Assembly: GCF_013373365.1 (NCBI RefSeq) | Contig: NZ_CP035925.1 | Span: forward strand, 1,612,001-1,676,000 | Direction of reading: 5' to 3' | Length of the DNA: 64,000 nt | DNA from: Lentibacillus sp. CBA3610 | GTDB lineage: Bacteria; Bacillota; Bacilli; Bacillales; Amphibacillaceae | Part shown: piece after piece, positions 10,120 through 21,706 of the stretch | Layout of the letters: every line of letters starts with the position of its first letter | How positions within the stretch are numbered: position 1 is the stretch's first letter | The notes under the pieces: model-generated | Seen by the model: the letters and a program-made list of their open reading frames with translations, nothing else | The model's database searches: none | What the model was told of the DNA's origin: nothing | Translations under genes and position numbers: made by a program

Positions 10120-11048
10120 TAACTGTCAAGCTCCTTTTTAACGGCTTCAACAATTTCCCTGGCACCCTGGTCAATTAATTTCTGCGCTGCCTCTGTGCCG
10201 ACTGTTTTCGGATCGGTTCCGCGCACCACTTCCTTTAAGATTGTTTTTCCGTCAGTTGTTCCGACAAAAGCAGTCATCACAATCGTATTACCTTCTAATG
10301 CCGCATGTCCTCCAATCGGTACTGAACAGCTTCCTTCCAATAATTTCAGAAATGTCCGTTCAGCCGTTACGGTTTTGGTCGTATCAGGGTCATTTATACG
10401 ATCAAGCAATTGACGGAGTTCATGATCATCCGCGCGGCATTCAATTGCCAGAGCACCTTGTCCAACCGAAGGCACGCATACATCCGGCTCCAAATATTCA
10501 GTGATTAGTTCTTCACTTAATCCAACACGTTTTAATCCGGATACCGCCAAAATGATGGCATCGTAATTTTCTTCATGTAATTTTCGAATGCGCGACTCAA
10601 TATTGCCGCGAATCCATTTAATTTCCACATCAGGACGTTCTGCGAGAATTTGTGCCTTTCGTCTTAAACTGCTCGTGCCAACGATCGCACCAGCAGGCAA
10701 ATCTTTTAATAGCACATTATTTTTGGCAATATAGGCATCCCGATGATCTTCCCTGACTGGTATTGAGGTGATTACAAGACCCTCGGGCATTTCAGAAGGC
10801 ATATCTTTCATACTATGTACAGCAAGGTCAATTTCCTGCTCATACATCGCCTTTTCGATCTCTTTAACGAAAAGAGCCTTGCCGCCTACTTTTGATAATG
10901 TGACATTAAGAATTTGATCCCCTCGTGTCACAATTTTTTTGATTTCAAATTCATTGGTAATACCAGCCTGCTGCAACTGGTCAACCACCCATTCCGTTTG
11001 GGTTAATGCCAGATTGCTTTTGCGTGATCCAACTACAATATTGCGCAT
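10119..11048 (-). CDS. hemC: Porphobilinogen deaminase (hydroxymethylbilane synthase)
   Basis: Joins four porphobilinogens into hydroxymethylbilane. 309 residues, standard length. It shows [16 protein letters not shown] at the N-terminus, the substrate-binding HSMKDMPSE and [12 protein letters not shown] segments, and the dipyrromethane cofactor cysteine in [12 protein letters not shown] near residue 240. AAGGAGG lies 7 bases before the ATG. Third gene of the heme operon, 42 bases after hemX. Confidence 0.97.
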   Translation of the reverse strand: MRNIVVGSRKSNLALTQTEWVVDQLQQAGITNEFEIKKIVTRGDQILNVTLSKVGGKALFVKEIEKAMYEQEIDLAVHSMKDMPSEMPEGLVITSIPVREDHRDAYIAKNNVLLKDLPAGAIVGTSSLRRKAQILAERPDVEIKWIRGNIESRIRKLHEENYDAIILAVSGLKRVGLSEELITEYLEPDVCVPSVGQGALAIECRADDHELRQLLDRINDPDTTKTVTAERTFLKLLEGSCSVPIGGHAALEGNTIVMTAFVGTTDGKTILKEVVRGTDPKTVGTEAAQKLIDQGAREIVEAVKKELDS

Positions 11049-11090
11049 CCGGATTCCTCCTTAGTATAAGGTTGACTTTAAATTCAGTGA

Positions 11091-11915
11091 TTAATAATGT
11101 AAATGAAAGTTGGACAAATTACTGAACAGCAGGAAATTAGTCAGTAAAATAAGAAATGCTGCTGAACTGTACATTGATATAGCCTTCCCCTGGTAACCTT
11201 TTCCCAATCGTAACAGTAAGTAAAAAACATAAACGACAAGAACAAGTATTGATCCAATCGTCTTCAGGTCAAACCAATAAAACTCGGCATTTGCAGCATA
11301 TGCCCAGGTAACACCAAGAATAATCGAAATTGTCAGGAGCGGCACCCCTATCGTAACTGCTTTAAACGATAACGCATCCAGCTGTTTCAAATCACCAATC
11401 CGCCACATCCAGCGAAACCCTTTTTTGTTCTTTAAAAACCGGTATTGGATGAGGTACATGAGTGAGAAAATAAATGAAACAGTGAAAAAACCATAAGACA
11501 CAAATGCCAATGTTATATGCGCAATCAGCATTTCATGCACCAGCTCAATTCCCTGCCCTTGCATATGATTTGTTGCTCTGGTTGAAACAAATAATAAAAG
11601 AATAAAAAAACCTAATAAATTAATGAAAAACAACATAAATTGAACACGAAAAAGCTTATTGAGAATGAGTGATAACGTTATCAGCACCCAAGCATAAAAA
11701 GACAAGCCATCATATAATGTTAGTACTGGAAAACTCTTCTCTATAAATACTTGCTGTAATAAAAAAACGGTTTGCAAAAGCCAAACCATACTAAGTAACC
11801 AGAAGGCTGTTCTGTTCGCCTTCCGGTTATGCTGTATAAAATCAATAAAGTACCCTATCAGGCTTAATCCATAAATGATCAATATGATTTCGTAAAGCCA
11901 TTTTGCTTCAGTCAT
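11091..11915 (-). CDS. hemX: HemX, CcsA/ResC-like membrane protein
   Basis: An integral membrane protein of 274 residues with about eight hydrophobic segments and the cytochrome-c-assembly (CcsA-like) fold. In B. subtilis HemX is not an enzyme of the pathway but lowers the level of HemA. Conserved-looking parts are FYAWVLITLSLILNK, HEMLIAHITLAFVSYGFF and the late segment FYWFDLKTIGSI. It sits 17 bases after hemA, as in B. subtilis, so both are co-translated from one message. Confidence 0.92.
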   Translation of the reverse strand: MTEAKWLYEIILIIYGLSLIGYFIDFIQHNRKANRTAFWLLSMVWLLQTVFLLQQVFIEKSFPVLTLYDGLSFYAWVLITLSLILNKLFRVQFMLFFINLLGFFILLLFVSTRATNHMQGQGIELVHEMLIAHITLAFVSYGFFTVSFIFSLMYLIQYRFLKNKKGFRWMWRIGDLKQLDALSFKAVTIGVPLLTISIILGVTWAYAANAEFYWFDLKTIGSILVLVVYVFYLLLRLGKGYQGKAISMYSSAAFLILLTNFLLFSNLSNFHLHY

Positions 11916-11932
11916 AACAGAGACCCTTTCTC

Positions 11933-13300
11933 CTATTGTGTTGATGCATTATTTGCAATAGGAAAGGATACTTCTTCATTTGTTTCTTTTTTAGTATTGT
12001 TTTTTTCTGCCTGTTTCTGTAATTCATCCTGGACATTCTCTTCTATGCCAAAAATATCAATAAATTGCTGAAGTGCTTCTTCCTTATTTTCGTTAGCTGC
12101 CAATTCCTTAGCCTGTGTGACCGGTTGTTTCAGCAGCTGATTCACAATGCTTTTCGTGTGTTTGTTCAATACTTTTTTCTCACGTGCCGTTAAATCCGGC
12201 ATTTTACGTTCAATACTTTTCATTGTCTCCGCTTGTATGGATAACGCTTTTTTGCGAAGTGCCGATATGACCGGGACAACGCCAAGTGTTTGCACCCACT
12301 CATTAAACGCAACAATTTCTGCTTCAAGCATATTCTCAATACTGTCGGCTGCTGCTTTTCTTGTTGCCAGATTTTCATCAACAATATGTTGCAGATCATC
12401 GATATCGTATAGGAATACATTATCCAATTCAGCTATTGCAGGATCCAAATCTCTTGGTACGGCGATATCGAACAGGAACAGCGGTTTACCTTTGCGTTTT
12501 TTCTGGATGGTTTGCACTGTATTCTTTGATAACACAACTGAATCAGCGCCGGTTGAACTAATCAGGATATCAGCATCCTGCAGTTGTTCATGCAATTCTT
12601 CGACAGGTTTTGCATCTCCCTGGAATGTCTCCGCCAATGATTTGGCTTTTTCGAGTGTACGGTTGACAACCGTAATATGGGAGGCTCCGGATCCATGGAT
12701 ATTTTTTGCGGCCAATTCACCCATTTCACCGGCACCATGTATGACAACATGCTTCTTCTTTAAATCGCCAAAAACTTTTTTCGCCAGCTCAACTGCCGCA
12801 TAACTGACAGATACGGCATGTTCGCCAATCGCTGTTTCTTTATGCGCTTTTTTGGCAAAGGTGATGGCCTGCTTGAACAATTCATTAAATATTGTTCCGG
12901 TCGTATTATTTTCCTGGGCTGTCAAAAACGAATGCTTTACCTGACCTAAGATCTGGGTTTCGCCCAAAACCATTGAATCAAGCCCTGTAGCCACTCGGAA
13001 TAAATGTTCAACGGTTGCATCACCTTCCGTTATTCGCAAGTAAGGTGAAACATCTTCTTTATCAACCTGCAGCCAGTCAGCAAGAAATTGCTTAATATAG
13101 AAACGACCTGTATGGACCTGGTCGACAACTGCAAAAATTTCTGTCCGATTACAAGTGGAGACAATTACATTTTCCAAAATGCTTTTTTGTTCCTTCAGCT
13201 TTAACATGGCGTTGTCAATATGGTCTTCGGAAATCATATACCGTTCCCTGATTTCCAGCGGGGCTGATTTGTAATTGAATCCGACTTTGAGCAAATGCAC
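11933..13300 (-). CDS. hemA: Glutamyl-tRNA reductase
   Basis: Reduces glutamyl-tRNA to glutamate-1-semialdehyde with NADPH, the committed heme step. The catalytic cysteine lies in VSTCNRTE near residue 50, followed by [15 protein letters not shown], the NADPH-binding [14 protein letters not shown], and a C-terminal dimerisation region. The last 40 residues are a charged tail. The start was chosen at GTG 13300 because GGAGG lies 8 bases upstream; the next in-frame ATG upstream would add eight unrelated residues and place the GGAGG inside the gene. First gene of the heme operon, preceded by a PerR-like box. Confidence 0.97.
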   Translation of the reverse strand: MHLLKVGFNYKSAPLEIRERYMISEDHIDNAMLKLKEQKSILENVIVSTCNRTEIFAVVDQVHTGRFYIKQFLADWLQVDKEDVSPYLRITEGDATVEHLFRVATGLDSMVLGETQILGQVKHSFLTAQENNTTGTIFNELFKQAITFAKKAHKETAIGEHAVSVSYAAVELAKKVFGDLKKKHVVIHGAGEMGELAAKNIHGSGASHITVVNRTLEKAKSLAETFQGDAKPVEELHEQLQDADILISSTGADSVVLSKNTVQTIQKKRKGKPLFLFDIAVPRDLDPAIAELDNVFLYDIDDLQHIVDENLATRKAAADSIENMLEAEIVAFNEWVQTLGVVPVISALRKKALSIQAETMKSIERKMPDLTAREKKVLNKHTKSIVNQLLKQPVTQAKELAANENKEEALQQFIDIFGIEENVQDELQKQAEKNNTKKETNEEVSFPIANNASTQ

Positions 13301-13336
13301 GCTAAATACCTCCAAAAAAATCATTAAAACATAAGT

Positions 13337-13351
13337 TTATTACTATTATAA
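13337..13351 (-). promoter_or_regulatory. PerR-type operator overlapping the hemA promoter
   Basis: On the minus strand TTATAATAGTAATAA matches the PerR box consensus TTATAATNATTATAA at all but two positions and itself contains the -10 TATAAT, 36 bases before the hemA GTG. In B. subtilis PerR represses hemAXCDBL and peroxide relieves it. The site is visible; regulation here is inferred by homology. Confidence 0.65.
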
Positions 13352-13525
13352 CATGGACAAGTTCTTACATTTATCTTAAAATGTGAACAGATTTTGAAAC
13401 AAAACTTTTGGTTCAATCGTACTTCATTGTATTGTATGTTAATCCGTTTGTACTTTATCACATGCTCATGAAAGACGCAAGAAATCCGCCAGACGCGCCC
13501 ATGTTTATGAAAGAAGGTGGACAGT

Positions 13526-14008
13526 TTGAAACGTCAGCATTCTTTTGCTGCCTATATATTAATCGGCATAGGTGTTTACTTTTTATTGCGAGAGCTGAAA
13601 ATCCCGATTATAACCGATTTTTATTCATGGCCTACACTGCTTATTATTATTGGAATCGCATTACTTATACATAGCTATACATCGAAAGATTATCAGCATT
13701 TGTTAAGTGGAACGATTGTTCTGGGATTGGGCATCCATTTTCATGGATTAAATCATTATACTTTCTGGATTGATCATTGGGCGGTATATCCGCTGATTGT
13801 GGGGATTGCGGTGATTGTACGCAGTCTGAGAACAAAACATGGCCTATTTACCGGAATCTTAATCAGCGCCATATCCATCCTCTTAATATTTTCAATCCGA
13901 TTGCCGGCAGCATTCGACTGGGTTTACGATTTAACCGCACTTCTGGAACGCTTTTGGCCGCTCATTTTGATTGGGATCGGGATATATTGGCTTAAAAAGA
14001 AAAGATAA
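13526..14008 (+). CDS. Multi-pass membrane protein with LiaI/LiaF-like transmembrane region
   Basis: About 160 residues, nearly all hydrophobic: short repeated units such as AAYILIGIGVYFLL, WPTLLIIIGIALLI, WAVYPLIVGIAVIV and FWPLILIGIGIYWL, ending in a KKKR tail. The repeated (W/Y)PLILIGIGI pattern is typical of the LiaF/LiaI-like (DUF5668-type) membrane domain; no soluble sensor domain follows. It occupies the hemA-ysxC gap where B. subtilis has ysxD, but is on the opposite strand, so I do not use that name. The start may be TTG 13526 (AAGG 7 bases upstream) or GTG 13517. Confidence 0.7.
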   Translation: MKRQHSFAAYILIGIGVYFLLRELKIPIITDFYSWPTLLIIIGIALLIHSYTSKDYQHLLSGTIVLGLGIHFHGLNHYTFWIDHWAVYPLIVGIAVIVRSLRTKHGLFTGILISAISILLIFSIRLPAAFDWVYDLTALLERFWPLILIGIGIYWLKKKR

Positions 14009-14155
14009 AAAGAGGTTGGGACATAACCAAAATGATCAATTCTAAAGATGAACAATAAATTACTTTAGCGGAGTATATTTCCGTAGCGGTATATATGCAC
14101 CAACTTAAGTTCGGATTTCCCTTTAGTAAAAGCGCTTTTGTCCCAATCTCTTTTT
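14008..14155. repeat. Palindromic-end element, probably also a bidirectional terminator
   Basis: About 148 bp bounded by AAAGAGGTTGGGACA and TGTCCCAATCTCTTT, a near-perfect 15 bp inverted repeat with A and T runs outside. It lies between convergent genes. The interior has GCGGAGTATATTTCCGTAGCGGT, which resembles the tail of the module repeats seen at 890 and 34273, so it may be a relic of one. It likely stops transcription from both sides. Confidence 0.65.
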
Positions 14156-14164
14156 ATCTGACGG

Positions 14165-14746
14165 TTACAGATATTGTCTGATCGCATGCCATGCATCGTC
14201 TTTTCCCTCGCCGGTTTCTGCTGAGAAGGGAATGATAATATCATCTGCTTCAATATTTAATACCTGATGTGTTTGTTTTAAATGTTTGCTGCGTTTTCCT
14301 TTAGGGACCTTATCCAGTTTTGTTGCAATCACGATAACCGGCAGTTCATAATACTTCAAAAAATCATACATGACAACATCATCTTTTGTCGGCTCATGCC
14401 GGATATCTGTAATCATGACACAAGCATTCAGAACGTCTCGTGCCGCAAAGTATTCTTCCATCATGACGCCCCATTTTTTCCGTTCCTGTTTAGAAACTTT
14501 TGCATACCCGTAGCCGGGAACATCAACAAAATAAAACATGTCATTTATTTTATAAAAATTCAATGTTTGCGTTTTACCCGGTTTTGATGATGTCCGGGCC
14601 AGATTTTTCCGTTGGATGAGTTTGTTTATAAACGATGATTTCCCGACATTTGACCGGCCTGCCAGTGCTATTTCAGGCAGCCGTTCATTTGGATACTGTT
14701 TTTGGCTGACTGCGCTTATGACAATTTCAGCATCAGTTACTTTCAT
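14165..14746 (-). CDS. ysxC: Ribosome biogenesis GTPase YsxC/EngB
   Basis: A small GTPase of the TrmE-Era-EngA group needed for 50S subunit maturation; 193 residues, the usual size. Motifs are G1 GRSNVGKSS near residue 30, G3 DVPGYGYAK, and G4 TKLDK with SAETG as G5. Its start lies inside the end of lonA (14-base overlap), so the two are translated together, as in B. subtilis. Confidence 0.96.
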   Translation of the reverse strand: MKVTDAEIVISAVSQKQYPNERLPEIALAGRSNVGKSSFINKLIQRKNLARTSSKPGKTQTLNFYKINDMFYFVDVPGYGYAKVSKQERKKWGVMMEEYFAARDVLNACVMITDIRHEPTKDDVVMYDFLKYYELPVIVIATKLDKVPKGKRSKHLKQTHQVLNIEADDIIIPFSAETGEGKDDAWHAIRQYL

Positions 14747-17063
14747 GTTTTTCCCCCGTCAGCGTATAGTTTAACACTTGGTCCAGATGATTCACTTTAA
14801 TAAACGTTAGACCATCACGCACACTTTCTGGTATATCTTCAATATCTTTTTCATTTTCTTCAGGAATAATTATCTTTGTTAAACCTGCCCGATGCGCACT
14901 CAGCGATTTTTCCTTCAAGCCGCCGATGGGCAGGACACGCCCACGCAATGTGATCTCACCCGTCATGCCAACTTCTTTCTTCACTTCCCTGCCGCTTAAT
15001 GCCGAAACAAGCGCTGTGGCCATTGTAATACCTGCTGAAGGTCCATCTTTGGGTGTCGCACCTTCAGGGACATGAATATGAATATCATATTTCTCATGAA
15101 AATCAGGATCGATATTCAATTCATCGGCACGGGACCTGATATAGCTGAATGCAGCCTGTGCTGATTCCTGCATGACGTCACCAAGCTTCCCAGTAAGGGT
15201 CAACTTGCCCTTTCCAGGATAATGGGAAACTTCAATCGATAATGTATCACCACCAGCTGCCGTATAGGCCAAACCGGTAGCTGCTCCAACCTGGTTCTCC
15301 TCTTCCATTCGGCCATATCGGAAAAGAGCTTTCCCCAGTAGTTCTTCAATCGTTTTTTCAGTAACAATAACACGCTTTTTCTCACCGGAAATGATTATTT
15401 TTGCTGCTTTTCTGCAAAGTTTCGCCAGTTGCCGTTCAAGATTGCGCACACCGGCCTCACGTGTGTATGTTCGAATTAATTTCAGTAAGGCCTCATCACG
15501 GATTTGAAGATTGCTTTTGTTCAACCCATTTTCTTTCAGCTGCTTGGGCAGTAAATGTTCTTTGGCAATATGGAGTTTTTCGATTTCAGTATAACCGGCA
15601 ATATTAATAAGCTCCATCCGATCCAATAAAGGCCCCGGAATGTTATTAACATAGTTGGCGGTGGCAATAAACAGCACATTGGATAAGTCATATGTTTCTT
15701 CAATAAAATGGTCGCTGAAATTGCTGTTTTGTTCAGGATCCAATACCTCCAGCATAGCTGAAGACGGATCTCCGCGAAAATCACTGGCCATTTTATCAAC
15801 TTCATCAAGTAAAAATACCGGATTGACTGACTCTGCTTTTTTCATCCCCTGGATAATTCTGCCGGGCATTGCGCCAATATAAGTCCGGCGATGGCCGCGG
15901 ATTTCAGCCTCATCACGAACCCCCCCAAGGGAAATACGGACGAAATTCCGGTTAATCGAACGGGCGATTGAATTCGCCAATGACGTTTTTCCGACCCCCG
16001 GCGGCCCGACAAGGCAAAGTATCGGTCCCTTGATTGATTGTGTTAATTTCTGGACTGCAAGGTATTCTAATATCCGCTCTTTCACTTTATCCAATCCATA
16101 ATGATCTTCATCAAGTATGTCCTGTGCTTTGTCGATTTCAATCATATCTTCCGTTTTTTCGGTCCAGGGAAGCACAAGCAGCCATTCAATGTAATTACGG
16201 ATAACCGAACTTTCAGCAGAGCTTTGGGGTACTTTTTCGAATCTGTCCAATTCTTTCATGGCAACTTCAACGATTCGCTCAGGCATATCTGAATCCTTGA
16301 CTTTTTCTCTTAATTGTTCGGCTTCACCGGATTTGCCATCTTTTTCGCCCAACTCTTTTTGGATTGCCTTTAATTGTTCACGCAGGTAATATTCCTTTTG
16401 TGTTTTTTCCATTGAATTTTTGACACGCTGGCCGATTTTCTTTTCCAGATCAAGAACTTTCTTTTCATTTGAAATCAATTGGACCAGGTATTGCAATCGT
16501 TCTTTCACATTCACCATTTCCAATAAATCCTGCTTGTCTTTTATTTTCAGGGACAGGTGTGATGTGACGATATCAGCTAATCTGCCTGGTTCATCAATAT
16601 CAGAAACGGTGGCTAACGTTTCCTTTGTTATTTTTTGTGAGACTTTTATGTATTGTTCAAATTGTCTGAGCAATGAACGCATAAGTGCTTCCTCTTCATT
16701 CTGTTCACCACGTTCATCTTCCAATTCATTAACTTCAACCGTGAATTCCTCATTTTCATCCACAAAACGGCTGATCTCCCCACGGCGAAGCCCTTCCACC
16801 AACACGCGTATTGTGCCATTGGGAAGTTTCAGCATTTGTTTAACGTATGCTATTGTGCCTATCCGGTAAATATCCTTTTTTTCGGGATTGTCCAAGCTCA
16901 CTTGTTTCTGAGCAGCGAGAAAAATGGTTTGATCCCCCATCATTGCTTTTTCCAGAGCCGCAACGGATTTATCACGTCCAACATCAAGGTGCAATACCAT
17001 CGATGGAAAGACGAGTAAACCACGCAATGGCAGGAGGGGCAATTGTTTAGCGTCGGTAGTCAT
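14733..17063 (-). CDS. lonA: ATP-dependent protease Lon (LonA)
   Basis: Degrades damaged and regulatory proteins in the cytoplasm. About 776 residues with three parts: an N-terminal substrate domain ([15 protein letters not shown]), an AAA+ domain with Walker [10 protein letters not shown] near residue 355 and Walker [10 protein letters not shown], and a C-terminal protease domain with the catalytic serine in [14 protein letters not shown] and lysine in GGLKEKSL. The start was set at ATG 17063 with GGAGG 10 bases upstream; the open frame reaches further up but without a better site. No CtsR box was found upstream. Confidence 0.96.
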   Translation of the reverse strand: MTTDAKQLPLLPLRGLLVFPSMVLHLDVGRDKSVAALEKAMMGDQTIFLAAQKQVSLDNPEKKDIYRIGTIAYVKQMLKLPNGTIRVLVEGLRRGEISRFVDENEEFTVEVNELEDERGEQNEEEALMRSLLRQFEQYIKVSQKITKETLATVSDIDEPGRLADIVTSHLSLKIKDKQDLLEMVNVKERLQYLVQLISNEKKVLDLEKKIGQRVKNSMEKTQKEYYLREQLKAIQKELGEKDGKSGEAEQLREKVKDSDMPERIVEVAMKELDRFEKVPQSSAESSVIRNYIEWLLVLPWTEKTEDMIEIDKAQDILDEDHYGLDKVKERILEYLAVQKLTQSIKGPILCLVGPPGVGKTSLANSIARSINRNFVRISLGGVRDEAEIRGHRRTYIGAMPGRIIQGMKKAESVNPVFLLDEVDKMASDFRGDPSSAMLEVLDPEQNSNFSDHFIEETYDLSNVLFIATANYVNNIPGPLLDRMELINIAGYTEIEKLHIAKEHLLPKQLKENGLNKSNLQIRDEALLKLIRTYTREAGVRNLERQLAKLCRKAAKIIISGEKKRVIVTEKTIEELLGKALFRYGRMEEENQVGAATGLAYTAAGGDTLSIEVSHYPGKGKLTLTGKLGDVMQESAQAAFSYIRSRADELNIDPDFHEKYDIHIHVPEGATPKDGPSAGITMATALVSALSGREVKKEVGMTGEITLRGRVLPIGGLKEKSLSAHRAGLTKIIIPEENEKDIEDIPESVRDGLTFIKVNHLDQVLNYTLTGEKHESN

Positions 17064-17299
17064 TGTATGTATACCTCCATCTATACTGGAATTATTATGT
17101 AAGCGGCAGTTCAAAAATCCTGGCAAAACCACCCGAAAGTCGTTTTTCCTCTTTTGCACACTCACTCGGGTTAGCTTTATTTGATTAAAGTCTATAGAAA
17201 ACTTCTTTCTTTGTAAATCAATTGGTTTGATTATTAGTATTGCCAGGCAGATTAAAACTACTCACACAGTTATTTTATTGAGCCCTAAACATAGAAAGA

Positions 17300-17364
17300 G
17301 ACTGACATCAACAGTCAGCTCCACTTTTTTGACAGCCTGTAAAAGGAGTCCAACAAATGTCAGT
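17300..17364. terminator. Long inverted repeat after clpX
   Basis: GACTGACAT at 17300 and ATGTCAGTC ending at 17364 pair perfectly (9 bp) around a partly complementary interior. On the minus strand a T-rich tail follows, so this probably ends clpX. The rest of the 330-base lonA-clpX gap shows nothing else clear; it is where lonB would lie in B. subtilis. Confidence 0.55.
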
Positions 17365-17393
17365 CCCTGATATTTAAATTTCATTCATTGTGA

Positions 17394-18671
17394 CTATGCG
17401 CTTTCTCTGGGTAATTTTTCATTTTCATCTTGTACCGTACCATCGCTGAATACCAATTTAGGTCTTCCGTTCTCTTTCTTAACTGTATCCTCTGTAATGA
17501 TACATTTTTCAATATCCTCGCGCGATGGCAGTTCAAACATCACATCAAGCATAATGCTTTCAATGATTGAACGTAAGCCCCGTGCCCCAGTTTTCCGTTC
17601 GATTGCTTTATGGGCAATCCCTCTAAGGGCGTCTTCCTCAAATTCAAGCTCAACATTATCAATTTCAAAAAGCTTTTCATATTGTTTAACAAGAGCGTTT
17701 TTAGGCTTCGTCAGAATTTCAACAAGGGCGTCCTCATCCAGCGGTGTCAAACTGCCGACAACCGGAATTCGGCCAATAAATTCAGGTATCAAACCGTACC
17801 GCAGCAGATCCTCGGGCAGTACTTTTTGCAGCAGCTCACTCTGATCCATATCCTGCTGTGTATTATCAGAACCGAAACCAATCACTTTCTTACCTAATCG
17901 GCGTTTAACAATTTGGTCTATTCCATCAAAAGCACCACCGACAATAAACAAGACATTGGTCGTATCAATTTGAATAAATTCCTGATGCGGATGTTTGCGT
18001 CCGCCCTGTGGCGGCACACTGGCAACCGTTCCTTCCAGTATTTTTAAGAGCGCTTGCTGTACACCTTCCCCTGACACATCACGGGTAATGGAAGGATTTT
18101 CGGATTTACGGGCAACTTTATCGATTTCATCGATATAAATAATACCTTTTTCAGCTTTCTCCACATCATAATCTGCCGCTTGAATCAGTTTCAGTAAAAT
18201 GTTTTCAACGTCTTCCCCGACATAACCCGCTTCTGTCAATGACGTTGCATCAGCCATGGCAAATGGCACATTTAGAATTCTTGCAAGTGTTTGAGCCAGT
18301 AATGTTTTACCAGACCCAGTCGGTCCCAGCATAGCGATGTTACTTTTGGCTAACTCAACATCATCAGAATTTTGGGACGTATTAATTCGTTTGTAATGAT
18401 TATAAACCGCTACAGACAAATTCTTCTTTGCTTCTTCCTGGCCGATAACATAATCGGCAAGGGTTTCATTGATTTCTTTTGGTTTGGGAAGTTCTTCAAA
18501 CTCAGTTGCTTCTTCTGTGCCAAGTTCTTCTTCCACAATCTCCGTACAAAGTTCGATACACTCATCACATATATAAACGCCTGGACCAGCTACTAATTTA
18601 CGAACTTGATCCTGACTTTTTCCGCAAAATGAACATTTTAATTGTCCCTTTTCTTCATTAAATTTAAACAT
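17394..18671 (-). CDS. clpX: ATP-dependent Clp protease ATP-binding subunit ClpX
   Basis: AAA+ unfoldase that feeds substrates to ClpP. 425 residues. The N-terminal zinc domain has paired cysteines (CSFCGKS and CDECIELC, residues 14-41), Walker A is GPTGSGKT near residue 115, Walker [10 protein letters not shown], sensor arginine region GARGLRSI near residue 365, and the ClpP-contacting loop is IGFGSD. AGGAGTG precedes the ATG. Follows tig on the same strand, as in B. subtilis. Confidence 0.97.
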   Translation of the reverse strand: MFKFNEEKGQLKCSFCGKSQDQVRKLVAGPGVYICDECIELCTEIVEEELGTEEATEFEELPKPKEINETLADYVIGQEEAKKNLSVAVYNHYKRINTSQNSDDVELAKSNIAMLGPTGSGKTLLAQTLARILNVPFAMADATSLTEAGYVGEDVENILLKLIQAADYDVEKAEKGIIYIDEIDKVARKSENPSITRDVSGEGVQQALLKILEGTVASVPPQGGRKHPHQEFIQIDTTNVLFIVGGAFDGIDQIVKRRLGKKVIGFGSDNTQQDMDQSELLQKVLPEDLLRYGLIPEFIGRIPVVGSLTPLDEDALVEILTKPKNALVKQYEKLFEIDNVELEFEEDALRGIAHKAIERKTGARGLRSIIESIMLDVMFELPSREDIEKCIITEDTVKKENGRPKLVFSDGTVQDENEKLPRESA

Positions 18672-18923
18672 TACATTTTCACTCCTAAAAGGTTAAATCT
18701 GCATTTCATCTTTTTGGTTACATTTTAACTTAACGTCATCATATCAAATCAAAATGTGAAAACAAAATAATAACTCTTTTTCCAGTACATTTTAGTATGG
18801 AGCCATTTTTTAACAAGCAACAGGGAACCTAATCATCATTTTGGAAGGAAAATACTTAAAATTCCCAATCCTTATTATCGTATGTTGAATGGACGGGATA
18901 GATACCAAAATCGGAGAAAGTTT

Positions 18924-18955
18924 AAAGCAAGGTGCGACCATCCGCACCTTGCTTT
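18924..18955. terminator. Terminator after tig
   Basis: AAAGCAAGGTGCG and CGCACCTTGCTTT form a 13 bp perfect stem with a short loop, just downstream of the trigger factor reading frame and upstream of clpX. Confidence 0.8.
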
Positions 18956-18987
18956 AACATGTTTGTTCATTGAATTCATAACTGAAA

Positions 18988-20258
18988 TTACACGGTTTGA
19001 CTATGCTCGACCAAAAACTCAATTGATTTTCTGGCTTTGAGATCTTCTTTAAGCGCATCAGCATTTCCGCCTAAAATCTGTTTCAGCTGATCGACATCTG
19101 TTCCATACATAGATGCCATATTGCTTAGCTCTTCTTCAACATCTTCATCTGTCACTTCAAGGTTTTCTGCATTGAAAATAGCTTCAAGCGTTAAATTCGT
19201 TTTGACACGCTTCTCGGCATCTTCACGCATTTGTTCTTTCAATGCATCTTTGTCCTGACCAGAGAACTGATAATACATATCCAGTGTCATGCCCTGCATT
19301 TGGAGACGCTGTTCAAATTCCTGCAGCATGCGGTCCAATTCCGTTTCAACCATCGCATCCGGAATCGTCACTTCTGCATTATCCGAAGCTTTTTCAATCA
19401 ACGTATCGCGTTTTTGATTTTCGGCATCCTGTTCTCTCTGGCTTTGCAATTCTTCTTTTTTCTTTTCTTTCAGTTCAATCAGTGTTTCGACTTCTTCATC
19501 AACATCTTTGGGCAAACTCATCATCCAAACTCAGGCAATTTCTTTCGTTTGACGTCATGAATTTTTACAACTGAATACAGCTTCTTTTCCTGCTAATGCT
19601 CGGCATGAATAATCTTCAGGGAATGTAACATTTAATTTTCGTTTCCTCGCCGGAAAGCTTTTCGACAATTCTTCTCAAAACCGGAATAAATTGACTGAGC
19701 CGTTTTCCAGTGGATATCTTCACCTTTTCCGCCTTCAAAGCCTCTCCGTCAATGAATCCTTCAAATCCATCACAACGGGTCGCCTTCTTCAATGTTTACC
19801 TTCTCTTTAACAATCAATTCAGCATGATGTTCACGCTGATGCTCCAATTCATGGTCGACATCTCATCTGTTACTTCAACCGTTTCTCTTCCACTTCCAGG
19901 CCTTTAATAGTCACATGTGACTTCCGGTTTCACATTGACAGTAGCCTTGATATAAGATCTTTCCTTTTCGAATTTGATCAAATGTCTACTTCCGGCTGCT
20001 CAATCGGCTCAAATTCCAGTGTCTTCGATAGCTTTTGATAAGCATCCTGAAGTACAATGTCACAGCATCCTGATATAAAGACTCGACACCGAAACGTGAT
20101 CAAAAAAATTTTACGCGGAACTTGCCTTTACGGAAAGCCTGATTTGGCACATCCTTAACAACTTTTTTGAAAGCCTGATCCAATGCTTTATCAAATTCAT
20201 CGGCAATGACAAACGTCAGCAGGCCTTGATTTTCTTGTTTTTTCCCAATTTTGGACAA
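18988..20258 (-). pseudogene. tig: Trigger factor, broken by several frameshifts
   Basis: Ribosome-bound chaperone and prolyl isomerase. The C-terminal 178 residues are in one frame ([20 protein letters not shown] onward). Upstream pieces in other frames read EALDQAF-like, [19 protein letters not shown]-like, GFIDGEALKAEK and NVTFPEDY, ELAGKEAVF, the expected order of N-domain, PPIase domain and C-domain. At least six indels are needed to join them. GGAGGT precedes TTG 20258, the likely start. All domains are recoverable and adjacent genes and tRNAs are damaged the same way, so sequencing error is more likely than loss of function. Confidence 0.85.
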
Positions 20259-20412
20259 TAACATACCTCCAAATCTATTATTCCTTTAAATTTTAAACGA
20301 TTCATGATAACATAAATTTATAAATAGCAAATTTGCAACCAACATTATAACATAAAATATGGCGGCCTTTCAAAGCATTACAGGTCATTTGAATCTGTTA
20401 TTTATGCTTCTA

Positions 20413-21393
20413 TTATGTGGCATATAAAAGCTTCACATATTTTAATTTTCTTCCATATAATTGGATTACCTGTCTGCCTTCATTTGAACGATTTTTCGTA
20501 TGTATATCCAAATACTCTTCGCCTATTTTCGTTAATGCCGATGCAATCGTGCTCGCGTCATCTTCTCCTGGCGCATCGGGTAACGTAACATAGAGATAAA
20601 TGCCGCAATAATTGTTCATTAACTGAAATAAAGTTGGATTAATCATGTTCAAGCTCACTATATAATCACCAATGTTTGCTGCATCGTTGAAATGAGATTC
20701 TAACGCTGCTATGTGGTCCGGCTTGGATTGTCCACTTTGCACCAAGCTTATGTATCTTCACTTTGCCTGTGATCCTTTTCTTTCAGCCATATAAAATGGC
20801 GTTTTAGTGGACGGATGTACGCGATCATCCGTTAAAAGTGATTTCATCTGTTCGTTGGGTATATCCAATTTTACGAATTTGTCAAACTAAAAGTATACTG
20901 ATATGCATGATTTCTCAATCAAACCGCCTAAATAAATCATTTATGTATTCAGGTGTTTTTTCGATTCGGATATCATGCAGCATCTTTCGGCTCATAATCA
21001 TATAAGTTTGCTGGAACTGTTCTTCATTTCAGCCGGCACCAGGTCTGATTCCAATTCCTGTTCAACCTGATTCATGAGCAATTGATATTGACTGGTCTGA
21101 AATAATATTGTTAAGTAGATATGGACGTAGTGATAATAGTGTTCATCTTTATGTATTAACAACGATTCACAAAAGTCCTGTGCTTCCTTGTATCGGTTCA
21201 GTTCCATCAGACACATTAACTTGCCGATCATAACTTCATGATTCTGAACGCCATACCCTAATAACTGATCAAGTTTCGCCAGAGCTTCTTCGTATCTTTT
21301 CTCTTTTAGTGCCAAAAGGCTCTCTTCTTCTAAAGTCATTCGCCATTTCGGAGAAGAATGACATTTCCCCCTTGTTACTTTCCATAAATTCAC
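20413..21393 (-). pseudogene. TPR-repeat protein YsoA-like, frameshifted
   Basis: Two long pieces remain in different frames: an N-terminal part at 20998-21393 with tetratricopeptide-like helices (LALKEKRYEEALAKLDQLL, LMELNRYKEAQDFCESLL) and a C-terminal part at 20413-20745 (LNMINPTLFQLMNNYCGIYL). About 250 bases between them carry stops in all frames tried. B. subtilis has the TPR protein YsoA directly upstream of tig, which supports the assignment. Two possible starts near 21393-21406 are in different frames, so the N-terminus is unsure. Molecular role unknown. Confidence 0.65.
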
Positions 21394-21649
21394 TCCTTTC
21401 TGTTCAAATAAGCTATTTAATGGGACTTAACCGCTTATCCAATGATAAGGCTATATTCTCCTTGGTTTTAACTCAATCGTCTTGAAATGTGGATCCTACA
21501 TCAGCTACATGAGGGAATAAAAATCATACTATAGCCGTACCTGGTTTATTTGAAATAAAACTGCTATGTAATAATACCTCATAGATAACATATTCAACAA
21601 TTATTCATTTTTATATCGTATCATATACAATACTCTTACCGCTATACTA

Positions 21650-21678
21650 TTGACAAATTGTTTAAAAGTACATATAAT
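21650..21678 (+). promoter_or_regulatory. Sigma-A promoter of the tRNA pair
   Basis: Perfect consensus: TTGACA (21650-21655), 17 bases, TATAAT (21673-21678), 28 bases before tRNA-Gly. A strong constitutive promoter is expected for stable RNA genes. Confidence 0.9.
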
Positions 21679-21706
21679 AAATCTTTGTCCGTCAAAAGAA
21701 ATTCGC

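Noticed and set aside
17064..17300. CtsR operator before lonA
   Set aside because: No GGTCAAA direct repeat is present upstream of lonA.
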